Assembly (NCBI GenBank): GCA_002299785.1
Contig: DBNL01000100.1
Span: 1-8,287 of the forward strand
Reading direction: 5' to 3'
Origin: Verrucomicrobia bacterium UBA673
Lineage (GTDB): Bacteria > Verrucomicrobiota > Verrucomicrobiia > Limisphaerales > UBA1096
Length of the DNA: 8,287 nt
Part shown: piece after piece, positions 1-7,400 of the stretch
Layout: the number at the start of each line of letters is the position of its first letter
Position numbering within the stretch: the first letter of the stretch is position 1
Translations under genes and position numbers: made by a program
The notes under the pieces: model-generated
The model's input: the letters and a program-made list of their open reading frames with translations, nothing else
What the model was told of the DNA's origin: nothing
Databases searched by the model: none

Positions 1-1127
1 CGGGTCACAGGGCCGCCGGGGATGGAGTCGTCCTTGATGACTTCGCGGGTGACGCCGTCCATCGCCTCGAGTTTGGTGACTTGGATTTCGTTGTCAAAAT
101 GGCCGATGTTGCAGATGATTGCTTGGTCCTTCATACGGCTCATCTGGTCGGCGGTGATGATGTCCTTGTTGCCGGTGGTGGTGACGTAAATATCCGCCTC
201 GGGCAGAGCATCCTCAACCGTGGTGACCTGGTAACCGGACATACAGGCTTGCAGCGCACAGATCGGATCGACCTCTGAAACCATCACGCGGGCGCGCTCG
301 TTGGCGAGCGACTCTGCGGAGCCTTTGCCGACGTCGCCGTAGCCGCAAATCATCGCGACCTTGCCGGAGATAAGCACGTCAAGCGCTCGCTTGATCCCAT
401 CGACGAGCGAGTGGCGGCAGCCGTATACGTTGTCGAACTTCGCCTTGGTCACTGAGTCGTTCACGTTAATCGCTTGAAAAAGCAACTCGCCGCGCTCTTC
501 CATCTGCACAAGCCGGTGTACGCCGGTGGTGGTCTCCTCGGAAACGCCAACCATGGACTCGGCTACATTGGACCAATGAATCGGCTTTTCGGATTGGATA
601 CGCTTGAGAAGGTTCTTGATCACCTGCTCCTCCTCACTACCTGATTCGCTGTTCACCCAGTCGCTGCCGTTCTCCAGTTCAACGCCCTTGTGAATGAGCA
701 GCGTCGCGTCACCGCCGTCGTCAACAATTTGATCCGGCCCGGAGCCGTCCGGCCAGGTAAGCGCCTTGAAAGTGCAGTCCCAATATTCCTCGAGTGTTTC
801 GCCTTTCCACGCAAACACCGGCACGCCCGCTGCCGCTATTGCCGCCGCCGCGTGATCCTGCGTGGAGAAAATGTTGCATGAGCACCAACGCACATCGGCA
901 CCCAAGTCAACGAGAGTCTCGATGAGAACGGCAGTCTGAATGGTCATGTGCAGTGAGCCCATGATTTTTACGCCGTCTAGCGGTTTTTCTGGACCGTACT
1001 TTTTGCGCGTGGCCATCAAGCCGGGCATTTCCTTCTCGGCGATGGCAATTTCCTTGCGGCCGAAATCGGCCAATTCAATGTTCCGGACAATGTAGTCCGT
1101 AGTTGGTTCTATAATTGTGGTAGTCAT
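1..1127 (-). CDS. ahcY: S-adenosylhomocysteine hydrolase (adenosylhomocysteinase), N-terminal 375 codons; 3' end outside window
   Basis: Cytosolic NAD-dependent enzyme that splits S-adenosylhomocysteine into adenosine and homocysteine, relieving product inhibition of methyltransferases. I translated it by hand from the ATG at 1127 to the left edge with no stop. Visible family landmarks: substrate-binding HMTIQTAVLIETL (residues 60-72), NIFSTQDHAAAAI (85-97), DDGGDATLLIHKG (136-148), SEETTTGVH (196-204), NVNDSVTKAKFDNVYGC (221-237, with the catalytic-type Lys228, Asp232 and Asn233), and the Rossmann NAD loop GYGDVGKG (262-269). Residues about 149-190 form the extra loop found in the longer (about 470-residue) bacterial and plant type, so roughly 95-100 C-terminal residues, including the C-terminal NAD-contacting Lys/Tyr, are missing. 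It starts 11 bp after the metK stop with only AAGATTTTTTAGT before the ATG, so there is no Shine-Dalgarno and translation is probably coupled to metK. Nothing in the visible part looks broken. Confidence 0.97.
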   Translation of the reverse strand, partial: MTTTIIEPTTDYIVRNIELADFGRKEIAIAEKEMPGLMATRKKYGPEKPLDGVKIMGSLHMTIQTAVLIETLVDLGADVRWCSCNIFSTQDHAAAAIAAAGVPVFAWKGETLEEYWDCTFKALTWPDGSGPDQIVDDGGDATLLIHKGVELENGSDWVNSESGSEEEQVIKNLLKRIQSEKPIHWSNVAESMVGVSEETTTGVHRLVQMEERGELLFQAINVNDSVTKAKFDNVYGCRHSLVDGIKRALDVLISGKVAMICGYGDVGKGSAESLANERARVMVSEVDPICALQACMSGYQVTTVEDALPEADIYVTTTGNKDIITADQMSRMKDQAIICNIGHFDNEIQVTKLEAMDGVTREVIKDDSIPGGPVT

Positions 1128-1138
1128 ACTAAAAAATC

Positions 1139-2317
1139 TTATTTGATGGCCCGTTTGAGCGCCGCTACTTTGTCCGTTTTCTCCCAAGTGATTGTGTCCA
1201 AGTCGTCAACCTTGCCGAAGTGGCCGTAGTTGGTTGTCATCGAATAAATCGGGCGCAGCAGCTTGAGTTGCCGGACGATGTTGGCTGGCTTGAAGCTAAA
1301 AACTTTTTCGACGGCTGCCGCAATTTTCCCGTCATCCACGATGCCGGTGCCGAAGGTGTCGACGCAGACGGAAACCGGATCCGGATAGCCGATGGCGTAG
1401 GCGAACTGGATTTCGCAGCGCTCGGCCAAGCCGGCGGCGACAATGTTTTTAGCGACGTAACGGCCCATGTACGCGGCGCTGCGGTCCACCTTGCTCGGGT
1501 CCTTGCCGCTGAAAGCGCCGCCGCCGTGCCGGCCCATGCCGCCGTAGGTGTCGACGATGATCTTGCGCCCGGTTAGGCCACTGTCGCCCGCCGGTCCGCC
1601 AACGACAAAGCGGCCGGTTGGATTGATGAGAATCTGCGTATCGCGGGACAGCATTTTCTTTGGCAACACTTTTTGTATGACCTGCTTTGTGATGAAGTCG
1701 CGGATCGTCTTGTTCGAGGCGGAGGCGGCGTGCTGGGTGGAGATGACTACGTTGGTGATTTTCACCGGCTTGTCGTTGATGTACTGCACGGAGACCTGAC
1801 TCTTGGCGTCGGGGCGGAGCCAATTGGCCTTACCCGCCTTGCGCAGCTTGGTTAGTTGCCGACCGAGTTTATGCGCGTACATGATCGGCGCGGGCATCAG
1901 TTCCGGCGTCTCGTCGCAGGCGAAGCCGAACATAAGACCTTGGTCACCCGCGCCCTGCTCGGCGGTGGCTTTGCCGGCCGCGGCTTTGGCATCGACGCCC
2001 TGCGAAATGTCAGGACTCTGCGCGGTCAGGTAATTGTTGATGAACACGCTGTCGGCGTGAAACACATCATCGTCGTTAACGTAGCCGATCCCGCGGATGG
2101 AATCGCGCACGACCTGTTCGACGTTGAACTTGGCCTTGGTCGTAATTTCACCGCCGACGCAGACGACGTTGCTTTTGACGAATGTCTCGCAGGCGACCCG
2201 GCTGCGGCGATCCTGCGCGAGGCAGGCGTCAAGCACAGCGTCGGATATTGTGTCGGATACTTTGTCGGGATGGCCTTCGCCAACCGACTCAGACGAAAAA
2301 ATATAGTTTTTGTCCAT
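1139..2317 (-). CDS. metK: S-adenosylmethionine synthetase (methionine adenosyltransferase)
   Basis: Makes S-adenosylmethionine from methionine and ATP in the cytosol, supplying methyl groups. The 392-residue product has the normal length for the bacterial family and all signatures: SESVGEGHPDKVSD (9-22, with the ATP/phosphate-site His16 and Asp18), GAGDQGLMFGF (122-132), the glycine-rich phosphate-binding GGGAFSGKDPSKVDRS (265-280), and the C-terminal NYGHFGK (363-369). The start at 2317 gives the expected N-terminus, MDKNYIFSSESVGEGHPDK, with the conserved core beginning where it does in relatives. No Shine-Dalgarno is seen; the upstream bases are A/T-rich (AAATCAAATTTTT). It is the promoter-proximal gene of a metK-ahcY operon and is divergent from cysI. 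The promoter and operator-like repeat immediately upstream suggest transcriptional control. The predicted leader, about 45-50 nt, is too short for a SAM-I class riboswitch. Confidence 0.98.
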   Translation of the reverse strand: MDKNYIFSSESVGEGHPDKVSDTISDAVLDACLAQDRRSRVACETFVKSNVVCVGGEITTKAKFNVEQVVRDSIRGIGYVNDDDVFHADSVFINNYLTAQSPDISQGVDAKAAAGKATAEQGAGDQGLMFGFACDETPELMPAPIMYAHKLGRQLTKLRKAGKANWLRPDAKSQVSVQYINDKPVKITNVVISTQHAASASNKTIRDFITKQVIQKVLPKKMLSRDTQILINPTGRFVVGGPAGDSGLTGRKIIVDTYGGMGRHGGGAFSGKDPSKVDRSAAYMGRYVAKNIVAAGLAERCEIQFAYAIGYPDPVSVCVDTFGTGIVDDGKIAAAVEKVFSFKPANIVRQLKLLRPIYSMTTNYGHFGKVDDLDTITWEKTDKVAALKRAIK

Positions 2318-2348
2318 AAAAATTTGATTTCTGTCGCAAGCGACCCGT

Positions 2349-2358
2349 TTGATATCAA
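2349..2358. promoter_or_regulatory. Perfect 10-bp palindrome TTGATATCAA in the metK leader
   Basis: TTGATATCAA lies 5 bp from the imperfect repeat at 2364-2385, just downstream of the predicted metK transcription start. It may be a second operator half or a separate protein-binding site. Close by, 2333-2344 is a second short inverted repeat, GTCGC-AA-GCGAC. Symmetry is seen directly; the function is inferred. Confidence 0.3.
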
Positions 2359-2363
2359 CAAAT

Positions 2364-2385
2364 CAAGATATGATGATATGTCTTG
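2364..2385. promoter_or_regulatory. Imperfect inverted repeat overlapping the metK -10: candidate repressor operator
   Basis: A 22-bp sequence with perfect outer arms CAAGA/TCTTG (2364-2368 and 2381-2385), one mismatch, then AT/AT further in. Symmetry continues outside as AAA (2360-2362) facing TTT (2387-2389) after one mismatched pair. The repeat covers the predicted -10 hexamer, the classic position for a repressor site. ArsR-family SAH/SAM-responsive regulators such as SahR are known to control metK and ahcY operons in other bacteria, so a regulator of that kind is a reasonable guess, but none is encoded here. Its imperfect symmetry could also be chance in AT-rich promoter DNA. Confidence 0.4.
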
Positions 2386-2401
2386 TTTTCCAAAGAATCA
2401 A
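2373..2401 (-). promoter_or_regulatory. Predicted sigma-70-type promoter of metK-ahcY
   Basis: On the minus strand, TTGATT (2396-2401) is followed after exactly 17 bp by TATCAT (2373-2378). These match the -35 consensus at 4 of 6 positions and the -10 consensus at 5 of 6. Transcription would start near 2363-2367, leaving a leader of about 45-50 nt before the metK ATG at 2317. This is a pattern match only; consensus sequences in this phylum may differ from those of E. coli. Confidence 0.55.
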
Positions 2402-2430
2402 GTTGTTTTTTTTACCTGTTTTACACTCCA

Positions 2431-2443
2431 CTTGGCCAAGCGC
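2431..2443. repeat. Intergenic copy of the iterated palindrome: CTTGGCCAAGCGC
   Basis: An exact match to the core CTTGGCCAAG followed by CGC, in the metK/cysI intergenic region, 4 bp upstream of the candidate cysI -35. The same 13-mer recurs at 4260-4272. As it is non-coding here, the sequence cannot be explained by codon choice. Confidence 0.7.
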
Positions 2444-2446
2444 TGA

Positions 2447-2476
2447 TTGAGTTCGGAGCTACTTTTGTGCTAGCTT
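2447..2476 (+). promoter_or_regulatory. Weak candidate promoter of cysI
   Basis: TTGAGT (2447-2452), 18 bp of spacer, then TAGCTT (2471-2476), preceded by TG at 2468-2469 in the extended -10 position. The leader would be about 26 nt. The -10 is a poor match, so this is only the best candidate found on the plus strand between 2318 and 2508. Confidence 0.25.
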
Positions 2477-2508
2477 GGCCTTCCGCCAATCCGCGATGTG
2501 ACAATTAA

Positions 2509-4254
2509 ATGACTGACCCAAACAAACCCGCCGACCAGCCAAAGCTGGCCAAGAACGAAACCATCAAGGCCGACAGTAATCTTCTCCGGGGCACCATCGC
2601 CGTCGGATTGCGGGATGACTCCACCGGTGGGTTAGCCGCGGACGACACTCAATTGACTAAGTTCCACGGCATCTATCAGCAGGACGATCGCGATCTGCGG
2701 GGGGAGCGGCGCAAGGCCAAGCAGGAACGGGCCTTTGCATTTATGGCGCGCGTGCGCGTGCCCGGCGGCGTTTGCTCTCCGCAGCAGTGGCTGGACATGG
2801 ATCGTTTCTGCACCGACTACGCCAACGGCGTGCTCAAGCTCACCACGCGCCAAGCGTTCCAATTACATGGCATCATCAAAAAGAATCTCAAGAAGACCAT
2901 CCGGGAAATTAACGACTCGTTGATGGACACGATCGCGGCGTGCGGCGACGTGAACCGCAATGTGATGTGCAACCCGAACCCGTACCAATCCAAGTTGCAT
3001 GCCGAGGCGCTGGAGACGGCCAAGGCGATCAGCGCCCACCTTACCCCGGCGACACAGGCGTACCACGAGATTTGGCTGACTGACGAAAACGGCGAGAAGG
3101 AAAACGTGACGCCAAGTCCTGAGTCGGAAGCCGAGCCGATCTACGGAAAGACTTACTTGCCTCGCAAATTCAAGATTGTCATCGCCGTCCCGCCGAGCAA
3201 CGACGTTGATGTTTTCGCGCACGACCTCGGCTTCATCGCTATCATCGAGGACGACCGAATCGTCGGTTACACAGTCACCGCCGGTGGCGGCATGGGGATG
3301 AGCCACGGCAAGGAAACAACCTTCCCGCGCCTGGCCGATGTGCTCGGCTTTTGTACGCCGGGTCAGGTGACCGATGTTGCCGAGAAAATCGTCACAACGC
3401 AGCGCGACTTCGGCGACCGCGTTGACCGCAGGCACGCGCGACTCAAGTACACGATCGAGGATCGCGGCTTGGACTGGTTTCGAGGCGAAGTCGAAAACCG
3501 GCTTGGCTACGCGCTTGGCCAGGCGCGGCCGTTTGCGTTTGACCACAACGGCGACCGCTACGGCTGGATCGATGACGAGAACGGCAACAGCCACCTGACG
3601 TTGTTTATCCAAAACGGTCGCGTCGCCGACACTGGCGAATCCCCGATGCGGACCGGCCTGCGCGAGATCGCGCAGGTGCACGACGGCGACTTCCGCCTGA
3701 CCGCGAATCAAAACCTGATCATCGCTAACGTATCGCCGGCCAAGCGAGCCGGGATTGAGTCGCTGCTCGATCAGTACAAACTGACCCACTGCTATGACCA
3801 AACCGGCCTGCGGCTCAACTCGATGGCATGTGTCGCGCTGCCGACGTGCGGCTTGGCCTTGGCCGAGGCCCAGCGCTATTTGCCGGACTTGTTGACCGAA
3901 CTGGACACCGTGCTCGGCGAGCTTGGCCTGAAGGATGATGCGATCACGATCCGCATGACCGGCTGCCCGAACGGCTGCGCCCGGCCTTACATCGCTGAGA
4001 TCGCGTTCGTCGGCCGTTCGCCCGGCAAGTACAACATCTACCTCGGCGGTGGCTTCGTCGGCGATCGCCTGAACAAGTTGTACAAAGTGTCGGCCAAGCA
4101 GGAGGAAATCGTCGGCATCCTGAGGCCTATCCTCGAACGATACGCCAACGAGCGCACTGACGGTGAGCGCTTCGGCGACTTCGTCATCCGTACCGGCTAC
4201 GTCGTCGAGACCCGAGAAGGCCGCGAGTTCCACAACGATTTTAAGGAAGATTAG
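2509..4254 (+). CDS. cysI: Sulfite reductase hemoprotein (siroheme/4Fe-4S, CysI type)
   Basis: Six-electron reduction of sulfite to sulfide in assimilatory sulfur metabolism. The 581-residue product matches E. coli CysI (570) along its length: LRGTIA (26-31), FHGIYQQDDRD (52-62), LKLTTRQAFQLHGI (109-122), NRNVMC (149-154), YLPRKFK (216-222). The siroheme/cluster ligands are two Cys pairs, Cys441/Cys447 (ACVALPTC) and Cys486/Cys490 (TGCPNGC), spaced as in the family. Substrate-contact equivalents Arg114, Arg150, Lys220 and Lys222 are present. An in-frame TAA at 2506-2508 directly before the ATG fixes the earliest start; no Shine-Dalgarno is visible (GTGACAATTAA). There is no cysJ flavoprotein in the window, and the segment GCARPYIAE after the second Cys pair resembles ferredoxin-dependent sulfite reductases more than the GCGRAMLAE of E. 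coli, so the electron donor is uncertain. A siroheme nitrite reductase is unlikely given the end-to-end CysI match. Confidence 0.95.
   Translation: MTDPNKPADQPKLAKNETIKADSNLLRGTIAVGLRDDSTGGLAADDTQLTKFHGIYQQDDRDLRGERRKAKQERAFAFMARVRVPGGVCSPQQWLDMDRFCTDYANGVLKLTTRQAFQLHGIIKKNLKKTIREINDSLMDTIAACGDVNRNVMCNPNPYQSKLHAEALETAKAISAHLTPATQAYHEIWLTDENGEKENVTPSPESEAEPIYGKTYLPRKFKIVIAVPPSNDVDVFAHDLGFIAIIEDDRIVGYTVTAGGGMGMSHGKETTFPRLADVLGFCTPGQVTDVAEKIVTTQRDFGDRVDRRHARLKYTIEDRGLDWFRGEVENRLGYALGQARPFAFDHNGDRYGWIDDENGNSHLTLFIQNGRVADTGESPMRTGLREIAQVHDGDFRLTANQNLIIANVSPAKRAGIESLLDQYKLTHCYDQTGLRLNSMACVALPTCGLALAEAQRYLPDLLTELDTVLGELGLKDDAITIRMTGCPNGCARPYIAEIAFVGRSPGKYNIYLGGGFVGDRLNKLYKVSAKQEEIVGILRPILERYANERTDGERFGDFVIRTGYVVETREGREFHNDFKED
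3511..3528. repeat. 18-mer copy A of the iterated palindrome, inside cysI
   Basis: GCGCTTGGCCAGGCGCGG. Read in frame as Ala-Leu-Gly-Gln-Ala-Arg. The first 16 bases differ by one base from the perfect palindrome GCGCTTGGCCAAGCGC. The identical 18-mer is at 4506-4523, where it is read in another frame. Confidence 0.7.
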
Positions 4255-4315
4255 CCCTGCTTGGCCAAGCGCTTGACCAGGCTGCGGTTTCATTCCAAAA
4301 ATGCCTTAAGCAGGG
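4255..4315. other. Nested inverted repeat after the cysI stop (possible 3'-end or processing structure)
   Basis: Starting at the first base after the cysI TAG, CCCTGCTT (4255-4262) is perfectly complementary to AAGCAGGG (4308-4315). Enclosed by it is a second, 22-bp near-palindrome (4260-4281) with a perfect centre CAAGCGCTTG (4266-4275), built from one CTTGGCCAAG copy and one degenerate inverted copy (CTTGACCAGG). The two stems share bases 4260-4262 and so would compete in part. There is no T-run after the outer stem (TATTAACAAC follows), so it is not a canonical intrinsic terminator. It could protect the cysI mRNA 3' end, act as a Rho-dependent end, or simply be a cluster of the genomic palindrome. 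Confidence 0.45.
4260..4281. repeat. Paired copies of the iterated palindrome downstream of cysI
   Basis: CTTGGCCAAGCGC (4260-4272), identical to 2431-2443, is followed head-to-head by CTTGACCAGG (4272-4281). The whole unit is symmetric at 9 of 11 base pairs around AGCGCT. It is intergenic, so no coding constraint applies. Confidence 0.65.
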
Positions 4316-4468
4316 TATTAACAACCCAGTTAACGAGACCGGTTAGGTACGTCAGTTGCTGGACACAAAAAGTAGTTTTAATCCTTCCTTGGTTAAAAGC
4401 GTTCGATCGCTGATCATCGGAATTAAGTGGAGTTTGGTTGCTCAGTTTGGCATGGATAAACGGCACAG
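4316..4468. other. Remaining gap between cysI and the large gene; no gene seen
   Basis: No convincing ORF or RNA gene. A short inverted repeat TTAAC/GTTAA (4318-4322 and 4329-4333) and an AT-rich stretch around 4365-4400 are present. A promoter for the large gene is expected here, but I could not find a -35/-10 pair with acceptable spacing. No AGGAGG-like site precedes the GTG at 4469. Confidence 0.4.
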
Positions 4469-7400
4469 GTGACTGACTCGACACAAATCAGCACTTCTGG
4501 TCGCTGCGCTTGGCCAGGCGCGGTTGGCATTGTTCTTTTGTTTGCTTTGTGTGGCATGTCAGCTGTCGCCCAACCGGGCGACAGCCCATTGGCCAAGCGA
4601 AAGGCAGTGAAGCCTTCGGCTGCAGGATCCAAGCGCTTTGAATTGATCCCCTCAGCAGCGAGCGGGATTGAATTTGTCAACCGCTTTTCAGGTTTGGAGT
4701 TTTACAAAAACACGGTTGCTCACAACGGCGCAGGTGTGGCCGTTGGAGACGTCAACGGAGATCATCTGGCTGACATTTACCTCTGCAATATTCAGGGGGC
4801 TAATGTTCTGTATCTGAATCAGGGCAACTTTCGTTTCCGTCCTGTAACCCAAACGGCCGGCATTGCCAACAATGACAAGATGAGTACCGGTTCGGCCCTT
4901 GCCGACGTAGACAACGACGGCGATAAGGATTTGCTTGTTAACGGGATTCAGTCCGGCACGCGGTTGTTCCTCAATGATGGCAGCGGCGGATTTCAGTTGA
5001 GCAAAAAATCGGGTCTAGACCCGGTCGGTACCACCAGTTCGTTGGCTTTGGCAGACATCGATGGCGACGGTGATCTCGATTTGTATGTAGCCCATTACAT
5101 CGACCGGATGCACCTCGCCGATCCGACCACGAGATTTGAGTACTCCAAGAGAGGAGAACAATGGGTTGTCACACGGATCAACGGCGAGTCGGCGCTCAAG
5201 CCGAAATGGAAGGGCCGCTTCACGGTCTCGGACACCGGCCGGGTACGTGAGTTACCGGAGGCTGACCGGCTTTATCTCAACAACGCCGACGGCACGTTTC
5301 GAGACGTATCTGCGGAGCCGATGTTTATCGTCAACGGAGAATCGCGTGCGCTGGCTTCATTTCGCGAATGGGGCTTGGATGTCACGTTTCGCGACGTGAA
5401 CAATGACATGCTTCCGGACCTGTACGTTTGTAATGATTTTGCCAACCCGGACCGTTTTTGGATCAATCAAGGCAATGGAACGTTCGAGTTGGTGACGCAT
5501 CGCAATATTCGGCACACGAGCCGTTCGTCGATGGGCGTGGATTTCACGGACCTTAACGCTGATGGCGTGCCGGACTTTATGCTGCTGGACATGCTCGATC
5601 CCGATCGAGCACGCCGTCTGGTGCAGCTCGAGAAAGAGATCGCACGCTCGAGTCGGTTGCTCGACTGGACCTACGTGCCGCGCTTCAACCGCAATGTGTT
5701 GATGATTTCCCAGGGTGGGCAGCAGTGGTTTGACACCGCGTTTTACTCTGGCGTGGCTGCGACGGCCTGGTCGTGGAATGTCCGCTTTCTTGATGCCGAT
5801 CTCGACGGCTACGACGACATGCTGGTGACCAACGGATTTGCATTCGACACGATGGACATGGACGCGAGCCTGCAGATCAAGTCGGCGCAAAAGTCGGCTA
5901 GCAAGGACACCCGCGCTCTGTACGAGATGAAGAAGCTTCAACCGAGCTACAACTCGCCGAATATGCTGTTCCGTAACGAGGGCAGGTTGCGCTTTACGGA
6001 TGTTGGCGAGGAATTTGGGTTTGATCACAATGGGATTACGTATGGTCTTGGGGTGGCGGACTTCGACAACGATGGCGATCTCGATCTCGTGACCAACAAC
6101 CTCAACGAGTCGCCCTCGCTCTATCGTAACACTTCGCAGGAGCCTCGCATTCAGGTTCGCTTGCAGGGTGGCGTGGGCAGCAAAGTTCGATTGGTGGGGC
6201 AGGGGGGAACAACGACGCGGGAGATAGTTTCCGGTGGCGGCTACCTGAGCAGCGACAGCGGCGAAGTTGTGTTTGCGGCGGGGGTTGCTGGCCAGCCGGA
6301 GAGGCTGGTCGTGGAGTCGCGCGACGGAACGGAACCAACGCGGATCGAGCGGCCCGGCGTTAACTCGATTTACACCGTTCTCAAACCAAATCTGGCCAAG
6401 CTTTTGGTCAAGCGGGAGGCCAATAAAACAACGCCGATGTTCCGTGAACTCCCTGATGCCATTTCGTTTCGACACTTTCCGAACCTGGCCAAGGACTTCG
6501 ACGAGAACCCACTGCTCTTCAATCGTTTAAGTACAGCTTCCCCGGCGATGCTTTGCCGCGACTTTGACAACGATGGACGACTCGATTTCGGCTTCCAATT
6601 GGCTCGCAGCAAAGGGGTTCAGGTGTTTCTTAATCTGGACGGCGGCAATTTTAGCCCGGTCGCTTCACTGTACAACGACCCGTCCGGGTTGATGGGCAAT
6701 ACTGGATGGCTGGATGGCTTTTCGGTCGGCGAGGGTAAACCGAATTTTGTCGGGACACTGAACAAAATAATTCCGGCGATCGAGTCGTTGACTCAACCGG
6801 CGTCTCTGACGTTGCGAGGCGACATGGATGGCGATGGAACTGCAGATGCGATTTATATTACGCAGAATACCCTGAACGATCATCCGGCCGAAAGTCGGGC
6901 GATAGTTTTTTTGAATCAATCGGGATCGTTTCGGCGTGCAGTCAATTGGGAGCAATCGCTCGGTGCACTTGGCCAGGTGACCAGTGCCGTGTTGGTTGAT
7001 ATGGATGAAGATGGTGATGCTGACTTGCTGGTGTCACGTAACTTGGGGGCTATAGGTTTGTATCACAATCGCGGTGACCGTTTTGTTGACGTCAGTGAGG
7101 CGTTTGGGATGCTCGAGTTTGTTGGCTTTTGGCAGGGTCTGGCTGTGGGGGATTTTGACAACGATGGTCGTGTCGATTTTGCCGCAGGCAATCTCGGGCG
7201 CAACAGCCCGATGGAACTTTACCCTGACGGTCTTGTCCACTTGGGAAGAGGAGGGAAATCGCGGTTGTCTCTGTACACCATCAAGCGTGGGAACATGCAT
7301 TTGCCGGTTGATGACATGGACCTGTATGCAAGTGTTGTCGATCGAGCGAGATTACCGGCAATGTACCGTCAGTTTTCAAACATCGACTTGGCTAAGGTTT

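Noticed and set aside
1856..2446. 196-codon plus-strand open frame across metK and its upstream region
   Set aside because: It covers the highly conserved metK N-terminal half and the metK promoter. The protein has no family features and is best seen as a shadow.
2318..2508. SAM-I or SAH riboswitch between metK and cysI
   Set aside because: I could not find the conserved SAM-I core or kink-turn elements, and the best promoter leaves a leader of under 50 nt. A small or novel class remains possible and is listed separately as a weak finding.
2863..4293. 476-codon open frame antisense to cysI
   Set aside because: It lies opposite a gene with full-length family homology and intact cofactor ligands. 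Its translation is rich in Val/Ala/Arg/Asp with no recognisable motif, as expected for the mirror of a GC-biased gene.
4491..4556. Lipoprotein signal at Cys28 of the large protein
   Set aside because: The residues before the Cys are Phe-Ala-Leu; a lipobox needs Gly, Ala or Ser directly before the Cys. The AVA-QP site six residues later fits signal peptidase I better.
5357..6475. 372-codon minus-strand open frame inside the large gene
   Set aside because: It is antisense to calcium-loop repeats and the UnbV block of the large protein. Its repeated IAIVVEV-like stretches are the reverse complement of DxDxDG codons.
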